A DNA stretch of 64,000 nt from Algoriphagus sediminis (GTDB taxonomy: Bacteria > Bacteroidota > Bacteroidia > Cytophagales > Cyclobacteriaceae), in the NCBI RefSeq assembly GCF_030403435.1, contig NZ_JAUEPH010000003.1, positions 310,001-374,000 of the forward strand, written 5' to 3'. Numbering within the stretch: position 1 is the first letter of the stretch; each line of letters starts with the position of its first letter. Both the position numbers and the translations under genes were made by a program. The notes below the pieces were generated by a model, which was not told where the DNA came from, searched no databases, and saw only the letters and a program-made list of their open reading frames with translations. Positions 9,991 through 19,348 of this stretch are shown one piece after another.

Positions 9991-10085
9991 AAGTTGGTAA
10001 AGTTAAGAAAGGAACCCTTCAAGTCCACGAAAAGTTGGAAGATGGGTATTAAAAGACTTTCATTTTTTAATTGTTTCTTCGCAGA

Positions 10086-10724
10086 ATGGATTTTCAATTT
10101 CTACTGGATGGATTCACCGAGGGCCTTAAAGCTATGACCTGGCTAGAAGCGGTGGCGGTAGTTTTTGGAATTGCCTCTGTCTTTTACTCCATGCGCGAGA
10201 AGATTTTGGTTTATCCTACGGGTATCATCTCAACCTTAATTTATGTTTGGATTTGTCTTCAGTATAAGCTTTATGCAGACATGGGGATCAATGCCTACTA
10301 TTTCAGCATGTCCATTTATGGCTGGTATGTTTGGACGCATCCAAAGGAAAATCAAACCGTTCTTCCTGTCACTTGGCTTAAGCCCAAAGGCTGGTTAGTG
10401 GCCGGAGTAATTTTTGTCGTTTCTTATGGAGTTTTATCTTTTGTTCTAAGCAATTTTACAGATTCGGACGTTCCCTATTGGGATTCATTTACAACTTCTT
10501 CAGCCTTTGTGGGAATGTGGCTTATGGCCAAAAAGAAAGTTGAAAACTGGATAGCCTGGATTATCACCGATCTGGTTTCAGTGCCTCTTTATTTTTACAA
10601 GGGACTTATTCTAACTTCATTTCAGTTCTTATTTTTTACGGTTTTGGCTACTTTGGGTTTAATAGCATGGATTAAATCAGCAAAGAATTATGAATCCGAA
10701 GAGAGTACTTATTCTGGGACCTGA
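10086..10724 (+). CDS. pnuC: PnuC-type nicotinamide riboside transporter
   Basis: 212-residue inner-membrane protein with about seven helices. The conserved PnuC region is clear: YPTGIISTLIYVW, followed by YADMGINAYYFSMSIYGWYVW, which forms the substrate-binding aromatic and Asn/Gln-rich core. PnuC proteins take up nicotinamide riboside by facilitated diffusion, driven by phosphorylation inside the cell. The ATG at 10086 is preferred over an in-frame TTG at 10071. The last 35 bp overlap the next gene, a NadR-like kinase, which is the expected trapping enzyme; together they form an NAD salvage module. Confidence 0.93.
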   Translation: MDFQFLLDGFTEGLKAMTWLEAVAVVFGIASVFYSMREKILVYPTGIISTLIYVWICLQYKLYADMGINAYYFSMSIYGWYVWTHPKENQTVLPVTWLKPKGWLVAGVIFVVSYGVLSFVLSNFTDSDVPYWDSFTTSSAFVGMWLMAKKKVENWIAWIITDLVSVPLYFYKGLILTSFQFLFFTVLATLGLIAWIKSAKNYESEESTYSGT

Positions 10725-11214
10725 GTCAACAGGGAAGAGTACGCTCTGTAAGGATTTATCCACATGCTTTTCCGAGCCTTGGGTTCCGGAGTTTGCAAGA
10801 GAGTATCTACTTAATTTGAATCGAGAGTACGTTTTTGAAGACTTATCCACAATCGCTAAGGGTCAGATCGAGTCTGAAGATCAACTTGCCGAGGAGGCAG
10901 ATAAGTATCTGTTTTGCGATACAGATTTAAGAGTTATCCACATTTGGTCTGAGGTAAAGTTTGGGAAGACTGCCCCATGGATACTTGAAGAAATGAAGCG
11001 TCGGGATTATGATTTGATTTTCTTATGCAATATTGACCTTCCCTGGGAGGAAGACCCATTGAGAGAGCATCCTGATCCTAAAATGAGAAAAACTTTATTT
11101 AATCGCTATCTTAAATTAGTCGAAGAAAGCGGAATTCCATTTGCCATTATTTCGGGTGAAAGGAAAGACCGCCTTGGCGATGCTATTTCTAACATAAAAC
11201 TGCATTTAACTTGA
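10690..11214 (+). CDS. NadR-type ribosylnicotinamide kinase (AAA/P-loop)
   Basis: 174-residue P-loop kinase. Walker A is GPESTGKST at 10-18, followed by WVPEFAREYL, a signature of the C-terminal kinase domain of NadR. It lacks the helix-turn-helix and the NMN adenylyltransferase domains of enterobacterial NadR, so only the phosphorylation of nicotinamide riboside to NMN is expected. The gene overlaps pnuC by 35 bp, matching the known functional link between uptake and phosphorylation. Its TGA stop overlaps the TTG start of the sulfatase gene (TTGA), so translation of all three genes is probably coupled. Confidence 0.9.
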   Translation: MNPKRVLILGPESTGKSTLCKDLSTCFSEPWVPEFAREYLLNLNREYVFEDLSTIAKGQIESEDQLAEEADKYLFCDTDLRVIHIWSEVKFGKTAPWILEEMKRRDYDLIFLCNIDLPWEEDPLREHPDPKMRKTLFNRYLKLVEESGIPFAIISGERKDRLGDAISNIKLHLT

Positions 11215-12773
11215 AAGTAACCCGTTCACTATTTGGTCTTTTTTGTATCTCTATACTCTTTGGCTGTTCTCAGCCAAATGACCAACCTACCGAATCAAGA
11301 CCCAACATTGTTTACATCTTAGCCGATGACCTAGGATACGGAGAGGTGGGCTATCAAGGTCAAAGCAAAATAAAAACACCGAACATTGATGCTTTGGCAG
11401 CCTCTGGAATGATTTTCACAAATCATTATACCGGAGCTCCTGTCTGTGCACCTGCCAGATCGATTTTTTTGACTGGAATGCATGGTGGTCATACCTACAT
11501 TCGCGGAAATGATGAATGGGGACATCGGGGAGAGGTTTGGAATTATGCCAAAGCTGCTGAAGATCCAAATCTGGAAGGCCAAAGGCCATTACCCGAAAAA
11601 ACTTTGACCATAGCAAAGATTCTTCAAGGAGAAGGGTATGCCACTGGACTTGTGGGGAAGTGGGGTTTGGGAGCGCCATTAAGTGAGGGCATACCAAATA
11701 ATCTTGGGTTCGATTATTTCTATGGTTACAATTGCCAACGTCAGGCACACAACCTATATCCACCTCATATGTGGGAAAATGAAACGAAAGTCCCCTTGAA
11801 CAATGAGGTGATTGTACCGGGAACCAAGCTTGATTCTTTGGCTGACCCAAATGACCCGGAGAGTTACGCAAAGTACACCCAATCGGATTATGCTCCAGAT
11901 ATGATGCATGCGAAGGCACTTGGTTTCATTGAGGAGAATAAGGACAAACCATTTTTCCTTTACTATGCTTCACCGCTGCCTCATTTACCTATTCAGGCTC
12001 CGGAAGAACTGGTGGAGGAATACCGTGAAGAGTTTGGAGAAGAGGAGTATTATGATGGAAATATGGGCTATTTTCCGAATCGATACCCAAGAGCTACTTA
12101 TGCCGCTATGATCTCACGATTAGATCAGCATGTGGGAGAAGTGCGGAAAAAGCTAGAAGATCTGGGTCTTTTGGAGAACACACTGATCATATTTACTAGC
12201 GATAATGGACCCACATTTACCGGAGGAGTCGATTTTGATTACTTTGAAAGCTCCGCACCATTTACGAATGGACGTGGGAGAACCAAAGGCTCGGTTTATG
12301 AGGGAGGAGTCCGAGTACCCATGGTGGCCAGCTGGCCAGGGACAATAGAAGAAGGCTCGAGCTCTGATCATATATCCATCTTTTATGATATGATGCCCAC
12401 ATTTTGTGAGCTGATTGATGTGGAGGTGCCAGAGCAAACCGATGGGAAAAGCATTCTTCCAACCTTGTTGGGAAAAGAACAGGATACTCACGAATATCTT
12501 TATTGGGAGTATCCTGAATATGGTGGTCAACAGGCCATTAGAATGGGGAAATGGAAAGCTGTAAGACAGAATATCAAAAGCGATGGTAATTTGAACATCG
12601 AGCTTTATGATCTCAGTACTGATATTCTCGAACGGAATGACCTTGCTTCTGAAAACCCCGATATAGTTGCTAAAATGGAGGAGATTTTCATCAAAGAGCA
12701 TATCGAATCTCCAATAGATCGCTTTAAAATGGAAGCCTTAGGGGATAAATTGAGTGGAGAACAATCTAATTGA
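11211..12773 (+). CDS. Sulfatase lipoprotein (arylsulfatase family S1)
   Basis: 520 residues. The sulfatase signature CxPxR is present as C79-A-P-A-R, followed by SIFLTG; C79 is the residue converted to formylglycine in active enzymes. Metal-binding Asp residues are seen in ILADDLGYG (D39, D40), and the FTSDNGP segment gives the distal metal ligands. The N-terminus is a lipoprotein signal with ILFGCS (C19). The start is a TTG overlapping the stop of the kinase gene; the signal peptide begins directly at that codon, which supports it. Substrates of this group are sulfated glycans or aryl sulfates. Its link to NAD salvage genes seems positional rather than metabolic. It converges with the next gene, overlapping by 8 bp. 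Confidence 0.92.
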   Translation: MKVTRSLFGLFCISILFGCSQPNDQPTESRPNIVYILADDLGYGEVGYQGQSKIKTPNIDALAASGMIFTNHYTGAPVCAPARSIFLTGMHGGHTYIRGNDEWGHRGEVWNYAKAAEDPNLEGQRPLPEKTLTIAKILQGEGYATGLVGKWGLGAPLSEGIPNNLGFDYFYGYNCQRQAHNLYPPHMWENETKVPLNNEVIVPGTKLDSLADPNDPESYAKYTQSDYAPDMMHAKALGFIEENKDKPFFLYYASPLPHLPIQAPEELVEEYREEFGEEEYYDGNMGYFPNRYPRATYAAMISRLDQHVGEVRKKLEDLGLLENTLIIFTSDNGPTFTGGVDFDYFESSAPFTNGRGRTKGSVYEGGVRVPMVASWPGTIEEGSSSDHISIFYDMMPTFCELIDVEVPEQTDGKSILPTLLGKEQDTHEYLYWEYPEYGGQQAIRMGKWKAVRQNIKSDGNLNIELYDLSTDILERNDLASENPDIVAKMEEIFIKEHIESPIDRFKMEALGDKLSGEQSN

Positions 12774-13857
12774 AAAAAATTGATCTTAAATCTTTCACAA
12801 GTTCTCCCATGGCTGGATGAGCATTATTGTTTAAAATGATAATGGTCTTATTCTGATCGATGTTTCTAACGATTATGTTTTTATAGCCTGGGTTGCTTCC
12901 AGTGTGAAGGACCACTTTACCTGGATGGGTTTCGAAGTCCAGACCCCAACCAAAACCATACATACTTTCAGAACCATCAGTTAAAACTTGAGGACTGAAG
13001 GCCTCGTCGAGAGTCTTCTCACTTACTAGTTTTGAACTGTACAAAGCCTGATCCCAAATCAATAAATCCTGAACGTTGCTACTCACTCTTCCCGGTCCTT
13101 TCCTATTTCCCAACCAGATGGTGTAGTCCGAAGATTTAAAATTATTCGCATTCACATAGACTCCGTTTTCATTTTTTAGATGTCCTGCAGCAAAGTTATC
13201 CACAGCGGCCTTGGCTTCCAGACTACGTAAATCAGTGTTGTTCATTCCTAATGGCTCAAAAATCCATTTTCTCGAGAGCTGAACAAAGTCCTCACCGGTC
13301 ACTTTTTCCACAATGCTGCCAAGCATCACATAACCCGTGTTGCTGTACTCATATTTTTCTCCGGGTTCAAAAAGCTTTGGTGGAGCATATTCCCGGAGGT
13401 ACTCCAAAATCTCCGGATTTCCGGCAACCTTATCCTTATCCCAATGCTCATCCATGATTGCCTGATAATCGGGGAGTCCTGAGGTATGCGTTAAAAGTTG
13501 GCGGATAGTAATATCTGGATAGGGTATGTCGATAAACTTTGATAGAGGATCATCATAATCCAAAAGGCCTTTCTCCTCGCACATCATGATCAGCATGGAG
13601 GTGAATTGCTTCGATATGGATGCTAATTCGAAAATATCATCCGACTTAAGAGGAACTTGATCTTCATAATTCCTGTATCCAACCGCATTTTCATAAATGA
13701 CCTCGCCTTGGTCAGCGACTAAAATTACTCCTGAAAATCCTTTATTAGCAGCTGATTCAAAAGTTTGCAGGATCTCTTCCACTTGAGCTGAAGTGATAGA
13801 AATAGTGCAAAGAGAGAGAAGAAATAAGAAAAAGGAAAACTTCAGCTTGGCGATCAT
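12766..13857 (-). CDS. Secreted serine hydrolase, class C beta-lactamase fold
   Basis: 363 residues with a signal peptide ending ITSAQ. The active site is intact: SxxK at S80-I-S-K83, YxN at Y171-S-N173, and an HTG triad near the C-terminus in VVLHTGSNPG. It is a paralogue of the lipoprotein hydrolase at 5116 but carries an ordinary signal peptide and no lipobox, so it is probably free in the periplasm or exported. The S12 group includes D-alanyl-D-alanine peptidases, esterases and beta-lactamases; specificity is not readable. The 3' end overlaps the convergent sulfatase gene by 8 bp and no terminator is seen between them. Confidence 0.85.
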   Translation of the reverse strand: MIAKLKFSFFLFLLSLCTISITSAQVEEILQTFESAANKGFSGVILVADQGEVIYENAVGYRNYEDQVPLKSDDIFELASISKQFTSMLIMMCEEKGLLDYDDPLSKFIDIPYPDITIRQLLTHTSGLPDYQAIMDEHWDKDKVAGNPEILEYLREYAPPKLFEPGEKYEYSNTGYVMLGSIVEKVTGEDFVQLSRKWIFEPLGMNNTDLRSLEAKAAVDNFAAGHLKNENGVYVNANNFKSSDYTIWLGNRKGPGRVSSNVQDLLIWDQALYSSKLVSEKTLDEAFSPQVLTDGSESMYGFGWGLDFETHPGKVVLHTGSNPGYKNIIVRNIDQNKTIIILNNNAHPAMGELVKDLRSIFFN

Positions 13858-14138
13858 AAGTATTTAGTCTGGGATTGAAAAAGATACAAATTTTGGAGTT
13901 AATCAAGCCTCCTAAACTTTCAATAATCCTTAAAAGGTATTCTAATTTTTTTTGTCTGTTTAGAAAGGATTTGATAGAAATTACAACGAGTTTTAACCAT
14001 GGTTATTCTACTCCAAGTAGGATAGGTGCCTCTAAACCTAGTCCTGATTATATCCCAAAAACATGCAGAGGGATATAAAGTAATTATATTTTTTTCACTG
14101 TAAAAAATGTAGATTCAGATTCCTCAAAGTCTATTTGC

Positions 14139-15473
14139 ATGAACCTTAAACCTTTAATCCTAGGTCTCATTTTTTTTATTCCCAATCTGACTATTTCTCA
14201 GAATTCTGGCTTGTCTCGTGATTCAATCCAAGCACTAACTCGACAGGATCATCAGCTCATGATGGAACGATTAGGAATCGAATCACTTCGACCTGGCCCG
14301 TCTGGCGATCCCTCAGCTCTAAATGCGGCTAACTCCGATGAAAGCAAAGCAAATACCTATGAAACTGTTCCGGATCCATTAATTTTTGAAGATGGAGAAA
14401 CAGTAAAAAATAAACCTGATTGGGAGAAAAGAAGGGTTGAACTGATAGAACTTTTTGACAAGGAAATTTATGGACGAACTCCTCAAAAACTACCAGATTT
14501 GAGTTGGGAATTGCTTTGGGAGAAAGATACACTGATCGGGGGAATAGAGACTAGCTACAGAAAAATGGAAGGTATGGTGGATAATTCTGAATTTCCAGAA
14601 ATCTCTGTCTCGATCGATTTCGAATATGCCATCCCAAAAAGTGCGGCTAGCTCCGTTCCTCTAGTAATGGAGTTTGGTTGGAAGTGGCCTAAAGGGATGC
14701 GCAGACCACCGAGCCCGCCGGGGCCAAGTTGGCAAGAACAGGTTTTGAAGGAAGGCTGGGGTTTTGGGATCCTTATCCCAAATAGCTATCAAGCTGATCA
14801 TGGGGCAGGACTTCGATCGGGAATAATAGGTCTGATCAATAAAGGCGAACCACGTGATTTGGATGATTGGGGTACGCTAAAAGCATGGGCTTGGGGTGAA
14901 AGTCGAGCTCTGGATTTATTAGAAACCGATCCAAAGGTGGATGCTCAAAAAGTAGTCATTGAGGGCTTATCTCGCTATGGAAAGGCCGCATTGGTGACAA
15001 TGGCTTATGATGATCGATTTGCAGTTGGACTGATTGGATCATCTGGAGCAGGAGGAGCAAAACTCTTGAGGAGAACTTTTGGGGAGCAAGTAGAAAATCT
15101 TGCGAGTTCAGGAGAGTATCATTGGTTTGCTCCAAATTTCATCAAATACGCTGGACCTTTGACACCGACTGATCTTCCTGTAGATGCCCATGAATTGATT
15201 GCGCTTTGTGCACCAAGACCTGTTTTTATTTCTGTAGGTTCACCCGAGGTGGAGGGTCAGTGGATTGATGCCAAAGGGATGTTTGAAGCGATGGTTTTAG
15301 CAGATCCCGTTTATGAGCTGCTAGGCAAAAACCCACTTTCGACTTCCCAATTTCCTACGATACAGACCTTTTTGGATAGAGGTGATTTAGCTTTTCGTCA
15401 GCATGAAGGCGGTCATACAGTAGGTCCCAATTGGCCTTTTTTCATTGAATGGGCAAGAAAATATCTCCATTGA
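14139..15473 (+). CDS. CE15-type glucuronoyl esterase-like hydrolase
   Basis: 444 residues, secreted (signal peptide ending LTISQ). The alpha/beta-hydrolase nucleophile motif is G-L-S278-R-Y-G-K, which is the GxSRxGK signature of carbohydrate esterase family 15. The C-terminal EGGHTVGP segment supplies the catalytic His. LCAPRPVFISVGSPEVEGQW is the typical CE15 region before that His. Family members cleave the ester between 4-O-methyl-glucuronic acid on xylan and lignin alcohols, although marine members act on other uronate esters. A 281-bp upstream gap separates it from the divergent serine hydrolase and must hold both promoters; I could not pick a clear one. Confidence 0.85.
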   Translation: MNLKPLILGLIFFIPNLTISQNSGLSRDSIQALTRQDHQLMMERLGIESLRPGPSGDPSALNAANSDESKANTYETVPDPLIFEDGETVKNKPDWEKRRVELIELFDKEIYGRTPQKLPDLSWELLWEKDTLIGGIETSYRKMEGMVDNSEFPEISVSIDFEYAIPKSAASSVPLVMEFGWKWPKGMRRPPSPPGPSWQEQVLKEGWGFGILIPNSYQADHGAGLRSGIIGLINKGEPRDLDDWGTLKAWAWGESRALDLLETDPKVDAQKVVIEGLSRYGKAALVTMAYDDRFAVGLIGSSGAGGAKLLRRTFGEQVENLASSGEYHWFAPNFIKYAGPLTPTDLPVDAHELIALCAPRPVFISVGSPEVEGQWIDAKGMFEAMVLADPVYELLGKNPLSTSQFPTIQTFLDRGDLAFRQHEGGHTVGPNWPFFIEWARKYLH

Positions 15474-15573
15474 TTGATTCAAGAAAAATCGAAAATAAGA
15501 CGCTAATAATTGGATCAGTCATCCGAAAATTTGAAGTGGTAATAGTGAATTTTAAAACACAATAGTTGAATTT

Positions 15574-16539
15574 ATGCTACGTCAGAGCTGGTTACTTCTT
15601 TTAATTTTTCTATTTCCATTCCTAAGCCTTTCTCAGGAAAGAAAGGTCGTTTTTATCATTTTAGATGGAATTCCTGCACCAGAACTGGAAAGGATTAATA
15701 CACCCAATTTAGATGAAATATCAAAAGTTGGAGGCTATGCAAGGGCATTTACCGGAGGAGAAAAAGGAGGGGAATCAGAAACGCCCACTATCTCAGCTGT
15801 AGGGTATAATTCATTGCTTACTGGTACTTGGGCCAATAAACATAATGTCTGGGGCAATGCTATCGAATCACCCAACTATGGTTATTGGTCTGTTTTTCGC
15901 CTGATGCGGGAAGCAAGACCGGCGTCCAAACTGGCCATTTTTTCAACTTGGGAAGACAATAGAACCAAGTTGCTTGGTGAGAGAAAGGCGGAGACCGGGT
16001 ATTTAAAGCTGGATATTGTATTTGATGGGTTTGAAAAAGATACGGCTCGTTTTCCCCATGATACGGAAAAAACTTACCTCCGTGATATTGATAATTTGGT
16101 GTCTTTTGAAGCTGCTCATTCGCTCAAAACCCAAGCTCCTGACCTCTCTTGGATCTATTTGGAGTTCACGGATGCGGTAGGACATCGCTATGGGAAAAGC
16201 GGCGAACTTACTTCAGCCATAGAATTGGCAGATATGCAGGTAGGAAGAATTTGGGAGGCTGTTCGGTTTCGAGAAGAAAATTATGGAGAGGAATGGTTGA
16301 TTTGGATCACTACCGATCATGGTCGAAAGGCTCCCGAGTTCAAGGATCATGGTGGTCAAAGTGATTCCGAAAGGGAGATTTGGATGATCAGCAATGCTAA
16401 AAACCTGAACGAGCGATTTTTTTCAGGGAAGGCTTCCATGGTTGATATCTTGCCTACAATTATTGAGTTTTTGGAAATTCCTGTCCCGGATGAACAGCAG
16501 GAAAATTGGGATGGAGCTAGCCTGATATTGAAAAAATAA
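15574..16539 (+). CDS. Alkaline-phosphatase-superfamily phosphodiesterase/pyrophosphatase-like protein
   Basis: 321 residues, signal peptide ending LSLSQ. The fold is that of the nucleotide pyrophosphatase/phosphodiesterase branch: ILDGIPAPELE with a metal-binding Asp, a nucleophile Thr in SETPTISAVGYNSLLTG, ITTDHGR with Asp and His ligands, and KDHGGQSD with the last His. It should hydrolyse phosphodiester or phosphomonoester bonds in the periplasm; the substrate is unknown. It follows the CE15 gene by 100 bp in the same direction and ends at a strong bidirectional terminator. Confidence 0.82.
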   Translation: MLRQSWLLLLIFLFPFLSLSQERKVVFIILDGIPAPELERINTPNLDEISKVGGYARAFTGGEKGGESETPTISAVGYNSLLTGTWANKHNVWGNAIESPNYGYWSVFRLMREARPASKLAIFSTWEDNRTKLLGERKAETGYLKLDIVFDGFEKDTARFPHDTEKTYLRDIDNLVSFEAAHSLKTQAPDLSWIYLEFTDAVGHRYGKSGELTSAIELADMQVGRIWEAVRFREENYGEEWLIWITTDHGRKAPEFKDHGGQSDSEREIWMISNAKNLNERFFSGKASMVDILPTIIEFLEIPVPDEQQENWDGASLILKK

Positions 16540-16568
16540 AGCTCTGGCCTAATGACCAGAGCTTTTTT
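16538..16568. terminator. Bidirectional rho-independent terminator between convergent genes
   Basis: Arms 16538-16547 and 16556-16565 pair over 10 bp with an 8-nt loop. A T run follows on the plus strand and an A-rich run precedes it, so it serves both the phosphatase-like gene (stop at 16539) and the convergent M28 peptidase (stop at 16571). Confidence 0.9.
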
Positions 16569-16570
16569 GA

Positions 16571-18130
16571 TTAATTATCTATCATTCCTTTTCGGTTAGG
16601 AGATCGCGGCACTGGCCAGTATGCCGGCTGTCCGCTTCTTTGATTGATTGGAACTCTTCGTTTTCTGGAAACCAATTCTGGTTCCTCACAAGCCATATAA
16701 ACCAGGATTGCAGTCATAATCGCATTATTTTTCACTTCCTCAAACACGATTTTATCATAGGTGTCCAGATTCGTATGCCAGGTGTAATTAAAATAGGACC
16801 AGCTAAGCGAACTGAGTGAGAAAGCCGGAACACCCGCAGCCACGAAAGAGGCATAATCAGAACCGCCTCCTCCTGGATTTCCAGGGAAATTAGTTTCTAT
16901 GTCTTGAGTAATAGGTCTAGGCACTTCCGCCAGCCATCTGCCCAAGTATTCATAACTGTCCACAAAGCCTTGTCCAGAAAGTCTGGCAATTCTTCCGGTT
17001 CCATTATCCTGATTAAATAGTACCTGAATTTTATCAAGGGTTTCCGGATGATCTTCTACAAAAGCTCTTGATCCGTTTAAGCCTTGTTCTTCAGAACCCC
17101 AAAGACCTACTAGTATTGTTCGTTTTGGGTTAGGATAAACCTTCTTCAGAATTCGCATCACTTCCATCATGGTGATGACTCCTGTACCATTATCCGTGGC
17201 ACCAGTTGCTCCGTCCCATGAGTCGAAGTGAGCGGATAGCATGACATACTCTTCGGGCTTTTCTGTTCCTCTTATTTCACCAAAGGTATTGAAGGTAGGT
17301 TGTACGCCCGTTTCTCTTGATTGTGCATTCAAGTGTATTTTGGGCTTCTTTCCGCTTTCTGCTAGCCTGAATAAAAGACCATAATCTTCAAGTGATAGGT
17401 CTATGGTAGGGACTTTCTTCGTGTATGCCGAGAATATTTTATTAGCTCCGAAACCTCTGGACCAATAAGAAGTGATCACTCCTAGGGCACCAGCTTCTTC
17501 TAAAACAACAGGAAGTTCTCTTCGACCATGACCTGTTTGACTCATGCGCAGTTCCCATTCAGCCTGTACTTCACCTCTTTCTTCTTTCATCTGGGAAAAA
17601 GATTCCTCTGTGGACCACTCTTCCCAGTTGTAGTCAGGACGGCCCGTGACTTGTGGAGTAGAAATCATCACATATTTTCCTTCTACGTTGGGTAACCAAT
17701 CTTCAAATGACTGTCCTTCTTCTAGCTGCGGAATGACAATTACCTCACCCGTTGCACCACCTTCAGGACTTGGAGGACTCCATGCGAGTTGCGTTCCTGC
17801 GAGAGATCTCACCCAGGGTTCAACCATATCGATATGGGTAATCCCACGTTCCCAGCCACGCCATTCTCCCCATTGCTCGTTTTTCCCTTCTATCCCCCAT
17901 TCTTCAAATTGTGCCACTGCCCAATCGTGTGCCTTTTGCATCTGTGGAGATCCGACTAATCGTGGACCGATCCCATCTAATAATTCATGGCCAAGATATC
18001 TCAGCTGAGAGTTTTCTTCGGCCTCTTTAATGATGCTTTCGATGACTTCATCCTGTACTTCCTCCTGAGCTTTGGCCTGCAGGCCAAAGCAAAGAATCAA
18101 AGCCAGAGTAGAAATGTAGTATTTCTTCAT
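16571..18130 (-). CDS. Secreted M28 family zinc aminopeptidase with PA domain
   Basis: 519 residues with a signal peptide (ends LQAKAQ). The peptidase domain holds the five M28 zinc ligands in order: His in SAHFDSWDG, Asp in ATDNGTG, Glu in GSEEQGLNGS, Asp in NQDNGTG and His in WHTNLDTYD. An inserted protease-associated region (about 120-260, ending VPTIDLSLEDYG) precedes it. Such enzymes release N-terminal residues from peptides or act as carboxypeptidase-like dimers in the periplasm. It stands alone, with a promoter region of 81 bp upstream, and shares its terminator with the facing gene. Confidence 0.93.
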   Translation of the reverse strand: MKKYYISTLALILCFGLQAKAQEEVQDEVIESIIKEAEENSQLRYLGHELLDGIGPRLVGSPQMQKAHDWAVAQFEEWGIEGKNEQWGEWRGWERGITHIDMVEPWVRSLAGTQLAWSPPSPEGGATGEVIVIPQLEEGQSFEDWLPNVEGKYVMISTPQVTGRPDYNWEEWSTEESFSQMKEERGEVQAEWELRMSQTGHGRRELPVVLEEAGALGVITSYWSRGFGANKIFSAYTKKVPTIDLSLEDYGLLFRLAESGKKPKIHLNAQSRETGVQPTFNTFGEIRGTEKPEEYVMLSAHFDSWDGATGATDNGTGVITMMEVMRILKKVYPNPKRTILVGLWGSEEQGLNGSRAFVEDHPETLDKIQVLFNQDNGTGRIARLSGQGFVDSYEYLGRWLAEVPRPITQDIETNFPGNPGGGGSDYASFVAAGVPAFSLSSLSWSYFNYTWHTNLDTYDKIVFEEVKNNAIMTAILVYMACEEPELVSRKRRVPINQRSGQPAYWPVPRSPNRKGMIDN

Positions 18131-18211
18131 ATTATTCTGATTTATAATTGTTGGGGTATTGAATTCTGATCTTTTAGAATTGGGGAAAATAGGTAAGATG
18201 CTAGGAGTGAT

Positions 18212-19345
18212 TTAATTGTCAGAGAGGATTGATTTTATAAAGGTAATCTCATCTTCTGAGAAAGGTGTACCATCCGATCTTAAAATATCATGATGCCAAA
18301 CTTCCGGCTCTGCATTGAATTCCCTTCTCCAGGACTCCCAAGGGTAAATTGTATTGGTTTTTCCTGAAACGAAGCCCCAATTGATGGCAGCAATTTTATT
18401 ATCCTTAAAAATGGGAAGAATGGCCTCAAAAGTGTTTCCACCCCCGCGAGCTAAATATTCGGTGCATAGCAAAGGGCGACCATATTTTTCCAGCTCGGCG
18501 ATTTTTTCTTTTACAGCTGCAGGATCACCATCGTAGGCGTGAAAAGAAATGACATCTGAGTTTTCCACCATAAACCGGTCCAATGGAGGAAGGCTATCAG
18601 GATTTCCCCAGTTACTGATATCACCTCTCCACAGCCCCGTGGTAATGGGCTGGTCTGGATTTATCTCTCTGGACCATCGAACCACCTTTTTCAGTAAGGC
18701 AAGGGAGAAAATATGTTTGTTTTCTACTTCAATCTCTTTTCGCCCCATTTGGCTGGAGACATTATCTGGTTCATTGTAAATATCCCATACCAAAACGCGA
18801 TCGTCTTTACCAAAGTGGTTCATTACTCCCTTGATGTAGTTTTCAAGTTCATCATGCCTTGTGGAGTCTCCCAAAATCTCAGCGCCTGGTGCCTGAACCC
18901 AACCAGAATTATGAAGATGGGGCACCGGGTCGGGTTGGGGTCCTAATTTTGGGTATGGATGCCAGACATCATCTAAAAGTACCAGCATAGTTTTGATTCC
19001 ATAAGAATCAGCGATTCTGAGATATTCGTCCACCCGCTTTAAGAAACCCGCTGAATCCTGATCCCACAGTAAATTGTGCAGATAAATTCTATGCAGATTC
19101 ATACCCAATTCGGCAGACCAGCGAAGCTCTCGATCGATGGTTTCCGGATCGAAGGTTTCTTCCTGCCAAAACTCTAATTGATTTATGGAAGTACTTGGAT
19201 TAAAGTTAGTACCCACCAACCAGGGTTGCTGATCGTACCATTCCCAGGCCTTTTCTTTGGACCATTGCTCGGCGGTGTCCTCCTCTTCCTCTTTGGCACA
19301 TGAGAAAATGGTAAGAAGTAGAAATAGTAGAAGGTAGTTTTTCAA
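18212..19345 (-). CDS. Clan GH-A glycoside hydrolase lipoprotein (GH5-like, xylanase-type)
   Basis: 377 residues. The lipobox LLTIFSC anchors it, followed by an acidic EEEED stretch. The TIM-barrel fold of clan GH-A is indicated by LGMNLHRIYLH near strand 2, the acid/base glutamate in WDIYNEPDN, a SFHAYDGDP segment and a candidate nucleophile glutamate in PLLCTEYLAR. Relatives are often labelled 1,4-beta-xylanase, but the substrate is not certain. The gene starts 3 bp after the GntP-like permease stop, so both are on one transcript. The pairing suggests release and uptake of a sugar acid. Confidence 0.8.
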   Translation of the reverse strand: MKNYLLLFLLLTIFSCAKEEEEDTAEQWSKEKAWEWYDQQPWLVGTNFNPSTSINQLEFWQEETFDPETIDRELRWSAELGMNLHRIYLHNLLWDQDSAGFLKRVDEYLRIADSYGIKTMLVLLDDVWHPYPKLGPQPDPVPHLHNSGWVQAPGAEILGDSTRHDELENYIKGVMNHFGKDDRVLVWDIYNEPDNVSSQMGRKEIEVENKHIFSLALLKKVVRWSREINPDQPITTGLWRGDISNWGNPDSLPPLDRFMVENSDVISFHAYDGDPAAVKEKIAELEKYGRPLLCTEYLARGGGNTFEAILPIFKDNKIAAINWGFVSGKTNTIYPWESWRREFNAEPEVWHHDILRSDGTPFSEDEITFIKSILSDN

Positions 19346-19348
19346 AGC

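Noticed and set aside
11416..11919. 167-residue frame on the strand opposite the sulfatase gene
   Set aside because: It lies wholly within the sulfatase gene, has no recognisable domain, and the sulfatase frame with its signature motif explains the region.
13875..14078. 67-residue frame in the gap before the CE15 gene
   Set aside because: No similarity to a known family, no convincing start signal, and the gap must carry promoters for two divergent genes.
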